Below, piece after piece: positions 8,283 to 16,596 of a DNA stretch of 38,098 nt. The position numbers were made by a program, and so were the translations under genes. The stretch spans positions 1 to 38,098 of the forward strand of contig JAPKCH010000014.1 of the NCBI GenBank assembly GCA_026421185.1. The letters are read 5' to 3'. The number at the start of each line of letters is the position of its first letter. Positions within the stretch are counted from its first letter, which is position 1. Source of the DNA: Dehalococcoidia bacterium (lineage in GTDB: Bacteria > Chloroflexota > Dehalococcoidia > Lucifugimonadales > Lucifugimonadaceae). The notes beneath the pieces were generated by a model that saw nothing but the letters and a program-made list of their open reading frames with translations, was not told where the DNA came from and did no database searches.

Positions 8283-9120
8283 TACAACCGATATTTCTGT
8301 AGAAAATTTACTGACTGATTATCAAGTTGCCAATTTCGTCATCAATGGATATCACATTGTTGAACCACAGTTTCCTGCTGATTTTCACTCGAAGGTTTAC
8401 TCCGAACTTGAACTGCTGCCAATGAATCCAGGCGACGAAATCAACAAGGTGATTCCGAAGATCGATCAGGTGTACGAACACCCTGCCGTTATTGGTGCGT
8501 TGTCGAGTTTGTTGGGCAGAGATTACACGCGGGCAGCGCACAGGCATTGCCATAAAAATCACCCAGGCACTCGAAGTCAGGCGTGGCATCAGGACAGTTT
8601 GAACATTCCGACGTTGGACGAGGGGCATGGTCGGGTTTCGGATCACGTGCAGAGCGTGCTTGTGATGTACTATCCGCAGTATGTTGGTTCGAATATGGGC
8701 CCTACAGCGTTAATTCCAGGGTCGCACTTGTTCACCGCAGCTGCCGATAGAAACGCTTCACACGGTAATTTTAGAGATCAGATCGTGGCTGTTGTTCCAG
8801 CGGGTACCGTTTTAATTCTTCACTACGATATTTGGCATGCAGGTACTGCGAACACGAGTGATCAGATTCGTTACATGGTGAAGTATTTGTTCGAGCGCGC
8901 TAGTGAATCGACAGAGCCGACCTGGAATCACGATCCAGATAAAGACGATCACATTTTCGAACGATTAGAGCATGATGAGGCGGCTTTGATTCAACGATCA
9001 CTGGTGTCGAAACGCAACTATCGCCGTACTACGATGTGGAACAACTTGGCTGGCAATGCTGGGCTGAAGTACGAGTATCACGACAAGTGGTCTGGCGACT
9101 GGCCTCAACCGAATAAATAA
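8275..9120 (+). CDS. Phytanoyl-CoA dioxygenase (PhyH) family Fe(II)/2-oxoglutarate oxygenase
   Basis: Non-heme iron, 2-oxoglutarate-dependent hydroxylase of the PhyH family. The iron triad is visible as H105-x-D107 in WHQDSLN and distal H188 in YDIWHAG; R199 (QIRYMVKY) fits the 2-oxoglutarate-binding arginine. The protein is 281 residues, the usual length, with no signal peptide. The start ATG 8275-8277 is directly preceded by an in-frame TTG and overlaps the end of the small upstream gene. The substrate is unknown; members of this family in marine bacteria hydroxylate diverse carboxylates. It ends in TAA at the foot of a strong terminator. Confidence 0.9.
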   Translation: MTSTTDISVENLLTDYQVANFVINGYHIVEPQFPADFHSKVYSELELLPMNPGDEINKVIPKIDQVYEHPAVIGALSSLLGRDYTRAAHRHCHKNHPGTRSQAWHQDSLNIPTLDEGHGRVSDHVQSVLVMYYPQYVGSNMGPTALIPGSHLFTAAADRNASHGNFRDQIVAVVPAGTVLILHYDIWHAGTANTSDQIRYMVKYLFERASESTEPTWNHDPDKDDHIFERLEHDEAALIQRSLVSKRNYRRTTMWNNLAGNAGLKYEYHDKWSGDWPQPNK

Positions 9121-9173
9121 ACATCGGCACGGCATTTGTGTTGATTACATGAATGTCGTGCCGATGTTTATTT
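9115..9173. terminator. Strong, probably bidirectional, intrinsic terminator
   Basis: Inverted repeat with 22-base arms, 9115-9136 and 9152-9173, matching at 21 positions with the remaining pair a G-U wobble. The arms have AT-rich outer ends (AAATAA / TTTATTT) and GC-rich cores (CGGCACG), so T-rich tails arise in both directions. The PhyH stop codon lies in the left arm. It would end the small gene/PhyH transcript. Confidence 0.8.
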
Positions 9174-9404
9174 GCTTCTCATACTTAACGCATTGCTTAG
9201 CGGCGGAATCAGACTTAGCGTTGTAGTGATGGGGAAGTAGTGCAGGTCGTCTAATTATGGCGACTTGTGATTTCGGATCGAAAGTAAACAATGACCAACG
9301 AAGCCGCTATTCTTTCTGGCTGGAATTACGGTCTTATTGGCGACGATTCTCGGTAATCTTCGGGCCTGACGGGTGCCCGAGGTTATTGTGTACTGCGCTG
9401 ACTG

Positions 9405-10022
9405 TTACTTCAGTGGGCTGAAGGGGAACGGCATGAAGAGTTGGTTTGCTTGAGTTCTTGGCTTTGGTGCGTTTTTTGGTGGCCATACGCCTGTTTCGAC
9501 GGCTTCTTTGCGTACTCGGATCCGTTCTTCGAGCGATGGATATGCCCAGAGGTGCGCCCATTTATTGAGTCCACCAAGTTCGGTGTACCAAGCACCGATG
9601 AACGGTGAGAGTTTTTTGCGTTCTTCGATCGCCTTGCCCCAAGTATCGATCACCTGTGGGGTTTCGCCGGTGGCGTAGGTGTAGGTTCGGAGTTCGTAGA
9701 ACGGTCCTTGCGCGCCAGTGATTGACTCATCGTTGAATGGCGCAGGGAAGTAGATGTCTGCGGATTGCTCGGCGAGTAGGTCGCCTGTAGGAGGTGGCCA
9801 TCCGGTGATGCCGGTAGTTTCTTCACGAATTGCCTGTCGTGCGTCGAGGCTTTCGTATGGCCAGATGTGAAGCGCCTGGTTTAGCTGTCCGAATTCGGAA
9901 TAGAAGTATCCGAAGATGTCGGAGTGATCAAGTCGACCGCCAGCGAGGGATTTGGTGAGGGTCGCTTCGTACTTCGGCAGATTACCGGGGAAGAGGTCGT
10001 AGGTTCTGAATTCGTAGATCAT
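9405..10022 (-). CDS. NIPSNAP family protein with two tandem domains
   Basis: Two ferredoxin-like NIPSNAP (dimeric alpha/beta barrel) domains in 205 residues. The first opens IYEFRTYDLFPG and the second opens FYELRTYTYATG near residue 105. Each is followed by a shared pattern, YFYSEFGQLNQALHIWPY and WYTELGGLNKWAHLWAY. Bacterial NIPSNAP proteins lack a firmly known activity. The frame extends to 10100, but family proteins begin at the MIYEFRTY methionine, so ATG 10020-10022 is chosen. It follows ilvD by about 80 bases on the same strand and may share its transcript. Confidence 0.88.
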   Translation of the reverse strand: MIYEFRTYDLFPGNLPKYEATLTKSLAGGRLDHSDIFGYFYSEFGQLNQALHIWPYESLDARQAIREETTGITGWPPPTGDLLAEQSADIYFPAPFNDESITGAQGPFYELRTYTYATGETPQVIDTWGKAIEERKKLSPFIGAWYTELGGLNKWAHLWAYPSLEERIRVRKEAVETGVWPPKNAPKPRTQANQLFMPFPFSPLK

Positions 10023-10101
10023 TTTTGTAGTTTTGGCTCCGGGCGTCATTGGTAGACTGCGCTTTATTTTTATCTGGTGTTGCCGCTGTGCCGTCGGCAC
10101 C

Positions 10102-11829
10102 TTAGCTTGTGGTTGCGCCGGTTGAGGCTGGATTTACTAGTTTGATGTACTTGCTAAGGACACCCTTGGTGTAAGGAGGTGGTTTTGGCTGCCACTTGTC
10201 GAGTCGAGCCTTCATTTCTTCGTCGCTGATCTTTACGTTCAGCTCGAAGTCATCAAGGTTTACCTCGATTTGGTCACCATCTTGAACAGCGGCGATAGGT
10301 CCACCAATTGCCGCTTCAGGACCGATGTGACCGATCATTGATCCGTGGGATGCGCCCGAGAAACGACCATCGGTCATCAGCAATACTTTTTCGCCGAGTC
10401 CCTGTCCAACAAGAGCTGCGGTAACGGAAAGCATTTCGCGCATTCCGGGTCCGCCCTTGGGGCCTTCGTATCGGATGACGATTGCGTCGCCTTCGTTGAT
10501 CGTCTGCTTCTGGAGGGCTTCCATTACGCCTTCTTCACCATCGAACACTTTTGCAGGACCGCCGAATGTCTGCCCAAACTGGTGTCCGGCGACTTTCAGC
10601 ACGCAACCGTCTGGTGCGAGGTTTCCGAAGAGAGTGACGAGTCCGCCAGTGGATGAAATTGGTTCTTCGACCGAGTGGAGAACTTTGCTTGGCTCTGGGA
10701 CTTTCACATTGGCGAGGTTTTCGGCAATGGTCTTGCCGGTGACTGTCATGCAGTCGCCATGAAGTAGACCAGCGTCGAGGAGTCGCTTCATAACAACGGG
10801 GATGCCACCGAGTCGATCGATGTCGAGCATGACGTAGTCGCCACCGGGCTTCATGTTGGCGATGAGCGGAGTCTTCATCGATATGTCGTGGATATCCTTG
10901 AGGGTTAGCTCGACGCCCATCTCGGCTGCAATTGCTGGGAGGTGGAGCGTGGTGTTCGTGGAACCACCCATCGCAACAACGACAGTAACTGCGTTTTCAA
11001 ATGCTTCACGGGTGAGAATGTCGGAAGGCCGAATGTTTTTTCGAAGCAGGTTCATCACAGCGTGACCAGCTTCACGTGACGAAGCGGCTTTGCGCTGATC
11101 GACGTTTGGCTCGGAGGCTGATCCGGGAAGGGAGAGGCCAAGGGCTTCACCGATGGATGACATGGTGTTTGCTGTGAACATTCCGCCACATGAACCAGAA
11201 CCTGGGCATGCGTGGTTTTCGATCTCTAAGAGTTCGCCGGCGTCGATCTTGCCGGTCTGGAACTGTCCTACTGCTTCGAATACGTTCTGGATCTGGATGT
11301 CTTCGCCATTAAGCGAGCCTGGAAGAATCGATCCACCGTAGATGAATACGGAAGGAACATTAAGGCGCGCCATCGACATCATTCCGCCGGGGAGTGATTT
11401 GTCGCAACCTGCCACTACGACCAGCCCATCGTAGCGTTCGGCGAACACGACTGTTTCAATTGAGTCGGCGATGACTTCTCTCGAAACAAGCGAGCCACGC
11501 ATGCCTTCGGTTCCCATTGAAATAGCGTCGGAAACAGTGATTGTTCCGAATGTGAACGGGGTTCCTTCAGCTGCAAAAATTCCACGCTTTACTTCTTCAA
11601 CAAGTGGGGCAATTCCTGAGTTACAGGGAGTGACTTCATTGTGTGTGGAAGCGACTCCAACGAATGGGGCGGCGATGTCTTTATCGCTAAGTCCCATCGC
11701 TTTCATCATCGAACGATGAGGTGCGCGTATTGCGCCTTCGGTGGTCTCCCAGCTACGCCATTTTCCGGGCGCACGCTTTGAAGAGCGGGCTGAGTCGAGT
11801 TTTTCTTGAGGATCACTTGTTGTAGTCAT
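10102..11829 (-). CDS. ilvD: Dihydroxy-acid dehydratase
   Basis: Converts 2,3-dihydroxy-isovalerate and -methylvalerate to the 2-oxo acids in valine, isoleucine and leucine synthesis; cytoplasmic iron-sulfur enzyme. The protein is 575 residues, the full family length. Key marks are C69 in TPCNSG, C142 in GCDKSLPGG (K144 is the family's metal-site lysine), and the [16 protein letters not shown] block with C208 and C214. The C-terminal [10 protein letters not shown] loop is also present. One cysteine in each of the three motifs is expected to hold the cluster. It starts at ATG 11827-11829. No other ilv or leu gene is adjacent. A related sugar-acid dehydratase (IlvD/Edd family) is possible in this catabolic setting, but the overall match favours ilvD. 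Confidence 0.93.
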   Translation of the reverse strand: MTTTSDPQEKLDSARSSKRAPGKWRSWETTEGAIRAPHRSMMKAMGLSDKDIAAPFVGVASTHNEVTPCNSGIAPLVEEVKRGIFAAEGTPFTFGTITVSDAISMGTEGMRGSLVSREVIADSIETVVFAERYDGLVVVAGCDKSLPGGMMSMARLNVPSVFIYGGSILPGSLNGEDIQIQNVFEAVGQFQTGKIDAGELLEIENHACPGSGSCGGMFTANTMSSIGEALGLSLPGSASEPNVDQRKAASSREAGHAVMNLLRKNIRPSDILTREAFENAVTVVVAMGGSTNTTLHLPAIAAEMGVELTLKDIHDISMKTPLIANMKPGGDYVMLDIDRLGGIPVVMKRLLDAGLLHGDCMTVTGKTIAENLANVKVPEPSKVLHSVEEPISSTGGLVTLFGNLAPDGCVLKVAGHQFGQTFGGPAKVFDGEEGVMEALQKQTINEGDAIVIRYEGPKGGPGMREMLSVTAALVGQGLGEKVLLMTDGRFSGASHGSMIGHIGPEAAIGGPIAAVQDGDQIEVNLDDFELNVKISDEEMKARLDKWQPKPPPYTKGVLSKYIKLVNPASTGATTS

Positions 11830-12171
11830 ATTATTAGTTTTTGGTTGGTTTTTCGATGATTGCCGATGCAGTTATCGAACTTGAATCACTGTGTTTTGCG
11901 ACCCGTAATGGTACACGCTATGGTGAGGGTCCACTGTGGGAAGTTTTTTGTATGTGGGGTGATGTATTGTGTCGTTGGTTCGAGTATGTACGTTTGTAGT
12001 GTGTATACGCCGCTGACGTTGCTGGATGGTGTGCTCGCCGTGTTACGCATGTTGGCGAGAGCCTCAGGATGACATCTGGGATTTAGACGAAATTGGATAG
12101 ATTGCCTAATCTGTCGTAGCGTTGATTGCCACGTCGTTGCGTTATCGCAATGACATTAGGAGGAGCTTTGT
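11830..12171. other. Divergent intergenic region between ilvD and the SMP-30 gene
   Basis: No credible gene in 342 bases. It should hold the promoters of both divergent genes, though no clear -35/-10 pair stands out. Its right end contains a dispersed palindromic repeat (12124-12154) and the GGAGGAG ribosome site for the SMP-30 gene, nine bases after the palindrome. A CTCAGGATGACA stretch near 12063 is also reminiscent of bacterial intergenic repeats. Confidence 0.5.
12124..12154. repeat. Dispersed palindromic repeat, copy 1
   Basis: Begins with the 13 bases GATTGCCACGTCG, found again exactly at 14007-14019. Its second half folds as a 9-bp stem (12133-12141 with 12146-12154, one G-T pair, TTAT loop). 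It resembles the GATTGCCACGTCGC...CGCAATGAC type of intergenic repeat known from many bacterial genomes. It ends just ahead of the ribosome site for the SMP-30 gene. Confidence 0.6.
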
Positions 12172-13092
12172 ATGGTTTCGAACTCGATTGAGCTTGTTGC
12201 GGATAATCTGTTTTTTCCTGAAGGACCAAGATGGCGTGCCGAGGAACAGAAGCTTTATTTCAGTGATGTGATGGCAAGCAAGGTTTCTCGTGTTGACGAT
12301 AAAGGTGCTGTCGAGACTGTTTTTGAGCCGGGCGAGTTTCCTAGCGGATTAGGATTTTTAGATAACGGCGATTTGCTGGTGGTTGCCACTGATAGTCATG
12401 CGATAGTTCGTTTGACTTCGGATGTTGTTCTCGCAGGTGGTGCGAAGCGATCGGATTCAATCAAGTACGCTGATATTTCGACTCCGTATGGCACTGGTAA
12501 TAACGACATGGTTGTTGCTCCAAACGGTAATGCTTACGCTGGGGCGTACTTGCCGGGATTGAGCGAGGAAGTTCCACCGGGGCCTGCTAATCCACCAACG
12601 TTTGGAAATTTGGTACTGGTGCGTCCGGATGGTTCGGCTCAGATTGTGGCTGATCGTGTTTGCTTTCCGAACGGCGGTGCGATTACGCCGGACGGCAAGA
12701 CGTTGATAGTTTCCGAGACGTTCGCTTTCACTTTGACGGCTTGGGACATAGAGGATGATGGGACGCTTTCGAATCGCAGGCCATTTGCGAATCTGGCGGC
12801 ACCGACTGATGGCATTAGTCTCGATGCTGAGGGTTGCGTTTGGGTGGCGTGTCCGTATTTCTCATACGGCGATTCAGGCGGTTGGGTTCGAGTTGCCGAT
12901 GGCGGTGAGATTAAACAGGTAATTGCGCTTGAAGACCGCGATAAGAGTGCTTACGCGTGCATGCTCGGTGGCGCTGACGGTCGCGATTTGTGGCTGTGTG
13001 AATCGACCGTTTTAGGGCGTGATCGTTTTCAGGGTGATGGCCGTATTCGCAAGGTTCGTGTTGATGTGACGATGGCTGCGGGGCAGTGTTAG
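12172..13092 (+). CDS. SMP-30/gluconolactonase-like lactonase
   Basis: Six-bladed beta-propeller of the SMP-30/gluconolactonase/LRE family, likely hydrolysing a sugar lactone with one divalent metal. The expected metal ligands are visible: E17 in FFPEGPRW, the asparagine in VCFPNGGAITPDGKTL, and the aspartate in APTDGISLDAEG. It is 306 residues, a full-length family member, with no signal peptide. The start ATG 12172 follows an excellent GGAGGAG site at seven bases. It stands alone on the plus strand. Sugar-acid metabolism is supported by the AraD1-like and Fe-ADH genes elsewhere in the window, but its substrate is not determined. Confidence 0.88.
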   Translation: MVSNSIELVADNLFFPEGPRWRAEEQKLYFSDVMASKVSRVDDKGAVETVFEPGEFPSGLGFLDNGDLLVVATDSHAIVRLTSDVVLAGGAKRSDSIKYADISTPYGTGNNDMVVAPNGNAYAGAYLPGLSEEVPPGPANPPTFGNLVLVRPDGSAQIVADRVCFPNGGAITPDGKTLIVSETFAFTLTAWDIEDDGTLSNRRPFANLAAPTDGISLDAEGCVWVACPYFSYGDSGGWVRVADGGEIKQVIALEDRDKSAYACMLGGADGRDLWLCESTVLGRDRFQGDGRIRKVRVDVTMAAGQC

Positions 13093-13143
13093 CGGACGAT
13101 ATGGTTTAGCGCGTCGTTGGACGACTCGACTCTGAGTTGTAAT

Positions 13144-13183
13144 CCACCCTCACCTCAACCCTCTCACAGGGGGAGAAGGAGCA
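13144..13183. repeat. Dispersed intergenic repeat (CCCTCACCTCAACCCTCTC type)
   Basis: The stretch CACCCTCACCTCAACCCT, then CTCTCACAGGGGGAG, resembles a short palindromic repeat widely seen between bacterial genes. It lies between two convergent genes and is weakly palindromic (CTCTC / GGGAG), so it may also slow polymerase. Only this copy is clear in the window. Confidence 0.45.
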
Positions 13184-13188
13184 GCTAA

Positions 13189-13848
13189 CTAGCCGGGCGT
13201 GATGCGCCATGAACTGAGGTGCTTGGCATCGAGTTCGGTGGTGTCGAGTCGAATCATCAGCGCGACCATATGATCGAGGGCTATGGCCTGTGCGAGAGTG
13301 CCACAGTCGACTGGTTTGAATCCGATTTCTCGAATTAGTTCGGCTACGACTTTCATCCCATTTTTATCGTCACCGGCATAGTGAACATCGCGCGGACTGT
13401 TAGTGGAATCTATCGGGTTTTCAAATGTCGCTGCGAAGTTGGTTTTGAAGGCAGCGATCACTCGTGCGCCTTCGCCGATGATTGATGCCGTGACTTGTGC
13501 GCCTGAGTCGCCATTGTTTGGCTGTGCGCCGAACGGGTTAGTTATGTCGATAACTATTTTAGTTCGGAGCGATTCCCTGAACTTCCTAGCAGTGGGGGCA
13601 ACCTCTTTATAGGGCAGCGTAATGATTACAATTTCACCAGCATCGATGGCTGCTTGATAACCCCAGATTCGAGATTCGTGTCCGACTGCATCGTGGAAGT
13701 CGTTTTTAGATTCGGGTAGACGTGATCCGAAGGCTACGAAGTGCCCGGCTGCCATGAACGATTTACCGAGAGCGAGTGCCATATTTCCGGTGCCAAGGAT
13801 GGCGATACGGGATTTGCGTGTTGGAGTGGACGGGGTGAGTTTGGTCAT
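13189..13848 (-). CDS. NADPH-dependent F420 reductase-like oxidoreductase
   Basis: Rossmann-fold protein of the F420H2:NADP oxidoreductase / pyrroline-5-carboxylate-reductase-like group, 219 residues. The dinucleotide-binding loop ILGTGNMALALGKSF is at residues 17-31. Later family features are IVIITLPYKEV, VIDITNPFG and a VIAAFKTNF segment near the middle. It could transfer hydride between NADPH and F420, but some members use other substrates and no other F420 gene is in the window. The ATG start leaves an unusual Thr/Pro-rich 12-residue leader before the first strand. It is convergent with the SMP-30 gene and ends in TAG. Confidence 0.82.
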   Translation of the reverse strand: MTKLTPSTPTRKSRIAILGTGNMALALGKSFMAAGHFVAFGSRLPESKNDFHDAVGHESRIWGYQAAIDAGEIVIITLPYKEVAPTARKFRESLRTKIVIDITNPFGAQPNNGDSGAQVTASIIGEGARVIAAFKTNFAATFENPIDSTNSPRDVHYAGDDKNGMKVVAELIREIGFKPVDCGTLAQAIALDHMVALMIRLDTTELDAKHLSSWRITPG

Positions 13849-14202
13849 TTGTGAGTGGTTTTTTTTGATCGTTCTATGCCTACTTTCCGTCGTTATGATC
13901 CTGAGTAGTATTTACACTTGGGACCAGATTTGGCGAGAGGCTTAGGGTCACATTTGGTTCAGTTGGGGCTTAGTTGGTTTGTTCTTCTAGTTGCGTCGCT
14001 GCTGCTGATTGCCACGTCGCGTCAGGGCACTCTCTTCGTAATGGCAATAGTCAGGCGTTTCGGGGCAGTCATGGGATGGTAGGTATTTTGGTTGGATATG
14101 TATACCGTTTGCGCGGTTGTGGGAGTAATCTTCGTGTTCGCAGCGACTGACTGTGCAGTATGAATAATAAAAAATCCTTCGGGATCGTGAGATTGATCAT
14201 AA
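13849..14202. other. Intergenic region with a dispersed repeat
   Basis: No convincing gene in 354 bases between the divergent F420-reductase-like and aldolase genes. It contains copy 2 of the dispersed repeat (14007-14048). No promoter could be assigned with confidence. Confidence 0.45.
14007..14048. repeat. Dispersed palindromic repeat, copy 2
   Basis: Starts with the same GATTGCCACGTCG as the copy at 12124. Arms ATTGCCA (14008-14014) and TGGCAAT (14042-14048) enclose a diverged centre. The shared 13 bases and the palindromic layout make common origin likely. Confidence 0.55.
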
Positions 14203-15303
14203 ATGACTGATTACCTTCCATTGCCAGGCACTCCTGTTGAGGAGCTTGATACTCCGTGCATCGTTGTCGATCTCGATGCTGCTGAGTCGAATATCGCAAA
14301 ATTGCAGGCAGCAGCCAACGAGATGGGCGTCGACGTTCGACCTCACTCGAAGACTAACAAGAGCCCTTATTGGGTTCGCAAACAGATCTCAGCCGGAGCC
14401 ATTGGCATTTGCTGTGCGAAGGTCGGGGAGGCTGAAGTGATGGTCGAAGCTGGTGTGCCGGAAGTGATGATTCCGAACCAGGTTATAGGCAAGCGCAAGA
14501 TCGCTCGATTGGTAGCACTTGCACGTTCCGCGAGCATTATTGTTGCAGTTGAAGCTTCGGCCAATGTAGACGATCTTTCAGAGGTTTCGAGTGCGGCTGG
14601 TACCGAGCTTGGTGTGATTGTGGAAGTAAACGTTGGCATGGATCGATGTGGAGTTGATGGCAATGGCGCCGTCGAACTCGCAAAGCAGATCGATATCGCA
14701 CCAGGTCTTAGATTCGACGGTCTTATGGGCTATGAAGGACACACAGTTGCAGAGCGGGATTACGAGACTCGTAAGATAAACGCCGAGCAGGCGATGTCGA
14801 TTCTTACCGGAGCAGCCGATCAGATTCGTGCTGAGGGCATTGAAGTTAAGTTGGTTTCGGCCGCTGGCACTGGTACCTACAACATCTCGGGTCGTGTCGA
14901 TGGCGTTACCGAGCTTCAGTGTGGTTCGTACATTTTTATGGACGGCGACTATCTCGAAGTGCTCAACGATTTCCAGCCTGCACTTTCGGTTATGGCGACT
15001 GTCATTTCACGTCAGCAGGAGAACATTGCGATAGCCGATTTTGGTCTTAAATCGATTTCTGTGGATCGCGGTATTGCTGAGGTTATTTCTCCTGCCAATG
15101 CGGAGGTTGTGGTGCATTCTGAGGAGCACACCAAGATCGAGCTTAAGGATGAGGCCGCTCGGTCGCTGAAGGTTGGCGACAAGGTAAGTGTGCGTCCGAT
15201 GCACGGTGATACGACTATAAACTTGCACGAGTACTATTTCGGAGTTCGCAATGGCAAGCTTGAGCAGGCCATACCGATCCCAGGCCGCGGCAAGTTCAGG
15301 TAA
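14203..15303 (+). CDS. D-threonine aldolase-like (DSD1 family) PLP enzyme
   Basis: Fold-type III PLP enzyme with an alanine-racemase-like barrel and a C-terminal metal-binding D-serine-dehydratase domain. The PLP lysine is K50 in RPHSKTNKSPYW, matching the RPHxKTxK motif. Near the end, MHGDTT carries H334 and D336, the His-x-Asp pair used by D-threonine aldolases, where D-serine dehydratases have His-x-Cys. That favours aldolase over dehydratase. GLMGYEGHT and SAAGTGTYN are further family blocks. It is 366 residues, full length. The start ATG lacks a good ribosome site. Likely role: cleaving D-3-hydroxy-amino acids to glycine and an aldehyde. A strong terminator follows. Confidence 0.9.
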   Translation: MTDYLPLPGTPVEELDTPCIVVDLDAAESNIAKLQAAANEMGVDVRPHSKTNKSPYWVRKQISAGAIGICCAKVGEAEVMVEAGVPEVMIPNQVIGKRKIARLVALARSASIIVAVEASANVDDLSEVSSAAGTELGVIVEVNVGMDRCGVDGNGAVELAKQIDIAPGLRFDGLMGYEGHTVAERDYETRKINAEQAMSILTGAADQIRAEGIEVKLVSAAGTGTYNISGRVDGVTELQCGSYIFMDGDYLEVLNDFQPALSVMATVISRQQENIAIADFGLKSISVDRGIAEVISPANAEVVVHSEEHTKIELKDEAARSLKVGDKVSVRPMHGDTTINLHEYYFGVRNGKLEQAIPIPGRGKFR

Positions 15304-15327
15304 GTCGTTTAGGTACGTAATTGAATG

Positions 15328-15359
15328 ATCTCCCTTTCGTTTTGGAAGGGAGATTTTTT
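15328..15359 (+). terminator. Intrinsic terminator after the D-threonine aldolase-like gene
   Basis: Perfect 9-bp stem ATCTCCCTT (15328-15336) / AAGGGAGAT (15346-15354), nine-base loop, followed by a T-run to 15359. It starts 25 bases past the stop codon. Confidence 0.88.
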
Positions 15360-15487
15360 GCTTAATTTTGGGCGATGTATGAGAAGCCGATTAATCCAGA
15401 TATACAGATGTAGTCGTCTAAACGGTGTTATCGAAATTCGTATCGACGAAAATAAATTTGATAGTGCGATATAACAGTTTGATGTGA

Positions 15488-15579
15488 GGTCGAGCTTTTC
15501 GGCGATTCCAAGCTCACTGTTCTACAGGCAATTCTCGACCGTAAGACCCATCTCGTATCCGAAAAGCGAGATGGGTCTT
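15488..15579 (+). ncRNA. Candidate structured RNA or attenuator upstream of the SDR gene
   Basis: Four exact pairings lie within 92 bases: GGTCGAG (15488-15494) with CTCGACC (15534-15540); GAGCTT (15492-15497) with AAGCTC (15510-15515); a 13-bp hairpin 15543-15555 with 15567-15579; and GCTTTTCGG (15494-15502) with CCGAAAAGC (15559-15567), which lies in that hairpin's loop. The last pairing would give a pseudoknot or an alternative fold excluding the hairpin, the layout expected of an attenuator. No long T-run follows the hairpin, and no known riboswitch class was recognised. Orientation is assumed from the downstream SDR gene. Confidence 0.4.
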
Positions 15580-15612
15580 GTGTTGTGAGGCACAATTTAT
15601 CTTTATGACTCT

Positions 15613-15618
15613 TATAAT
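15613..15618 (+). promoter_or_regulatory. Possible -10 promoter element for the SDR gene
   Basis: Exact TATAAT 45 bases ahead of the SDR start codon. No good -35 hexamer lies 16-18 bases upstream, so support is partial. If real, transcription starts after the hairpins and they would not be part of the SDR leader. Confidence 0.35.
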
Positions 15619-15663
15619 CTCGTCGGTAGATATAGGGCGTCACTTGGAAATTAAGGAATCGGA

Positions 15664-16491
15664 ATGTACGGACTTGATGGCAAAGTTGCGATTGTTACTG
15701 GTGCTGGTGGTAAGGCCGGGATTGGTAGAGGGATCGCAACTCGATTGGCGGCTGAGGGTGCGGCGATTGCGGTTTGTGATTTGAACGACAATGGCACGCC
15801 TGATTGGGGGGGGCTTTCAGCAGTTGTTGACGAAATAAACTCGACTGGTGGTCGGGCGATCGGGCTGACTGGAAGCGTTTCGGAATCGGGCGATGTTGCT
15901 TCTATTGTTGAAGGCGCTATTTCCGAGTTTGGTCAGGTCGATATCCTTGTGAACAACGCTGGCGCGCCGGCAGGACCTGATCGTGTGAATGTAGTGGATC
16001 TTCCAGAAGAAGTTTGGGATCTTGTAATGGGGGTGAACCTGAAGGGCACGTTCTTGATGTCGCAGGCGATATCTCGTCACATGATTAATCGTCGCGGCGG
16101 CGGAAAGATCATCAACATGTCGTCGGTTTCTGGGAAGGTCGGAAACGCTAAGTTCGCTGCATATTGTTCGTCGAAGTTTGGAGTGATTGGGTTTACCCAG
16201 TCTTTGTCTCGTGAGATGGCTGAGTACAAGGTGAATGTGAACGCTATTTGCCCTAGCTTGGTCGAGACTGAGCGGGTGTTCGGGATGGCGTCGGCGTTGA
16301 AGCCGGATGATGAGACTTCGACCGAGGATTGGCGTGACGAGATGGTGGCGCGGACGAACGAGGCGAATCCGCTGGGTCGTATTGCTCAGGCGAAGGACGT
16401 TGCTGATGTTGCGGCGTTTCTAGCGTCGTCGCAGGCAGATTATTTGACTGGTCTGGCGATTAACGTCGCTGGGGGATCGCACATGGGATAG
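15664..16491 (+). CDS. SDR-family oxidoreductase
   Basis: Classical short-chain dehydrogenase/reductase, 275 residues. The cofactor loop TGAGGKAGIGRG is at residues 12-23, with a two-residue-longer glycine motif than usual. D39 at the end of the second strand (VCDL) suggests NAD(H). NNAG at 97-100 is present. The active site is S153/S154, Y167 and K171 (YCSSK). The C-terminal GLAINVAGGSHMG is typical of the FabG-like group. The start ATG has AAGGAA at six bases. A substrate cannot be named; the neighbouring ADC-like enzyme and second SDR suggest oxidation of a hydroxy-acid or ketone in the same catabolic area. It ends in TAG. Confidence 0.92.
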   Translation: MYGLDGKVAIVTGAGGKAGIGRGIATRLAAEGAAIAVCDLNDNGTPDWGGLSAVVDEINSTGGRAIGLTGSVSESGDVASIVEGAISEFGQVDILVNNAGAPAGPDRVNVVDLPEEVWDLVMGVNLKGTFLMSQAISRHMINRRGGGKIINMSSVSGKVGNAKFAAYCSSKFGVIGFTQSLSREMAEYKVNVNAICPSLVETERVFGMASALKPDDETSTEDWRDEMVARTNEANPLGRIAQAKDVADVAAFLASSQADYLTGLAINVAGGSHMG

Positions 16492-16596
16492 CAAAGCTAG
16501 GTTTTCTGAAAGATTGGTTATTGTGGGCTGACTGAGAACGATGATGTTTCGGATCGATTCAGGGGCACGAAGGAATCATGAGAATAGGCCAGTAGC

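Larger units (their letters stand above)
15360..15663 (+). other. Gene-free region with RNA-like folds ahead of the SDR gene
   Basis: No protein gene is seen in 304 bases between a terminator and the SDR start. The middle (15488-15579) holds several mutually compatible or competing pairings, listed separately as a candidate structured RNA. A TATAAT at 15613-15618 could be the SDR -10 box. Confidence 0.5.

Noticed and set aside
9358-9396. Terminator hairpin TCGGGC / GCCCGA after the NIPSNAP gene
   Set aside because: Only six pairs and no T-run; too weak to annotate.
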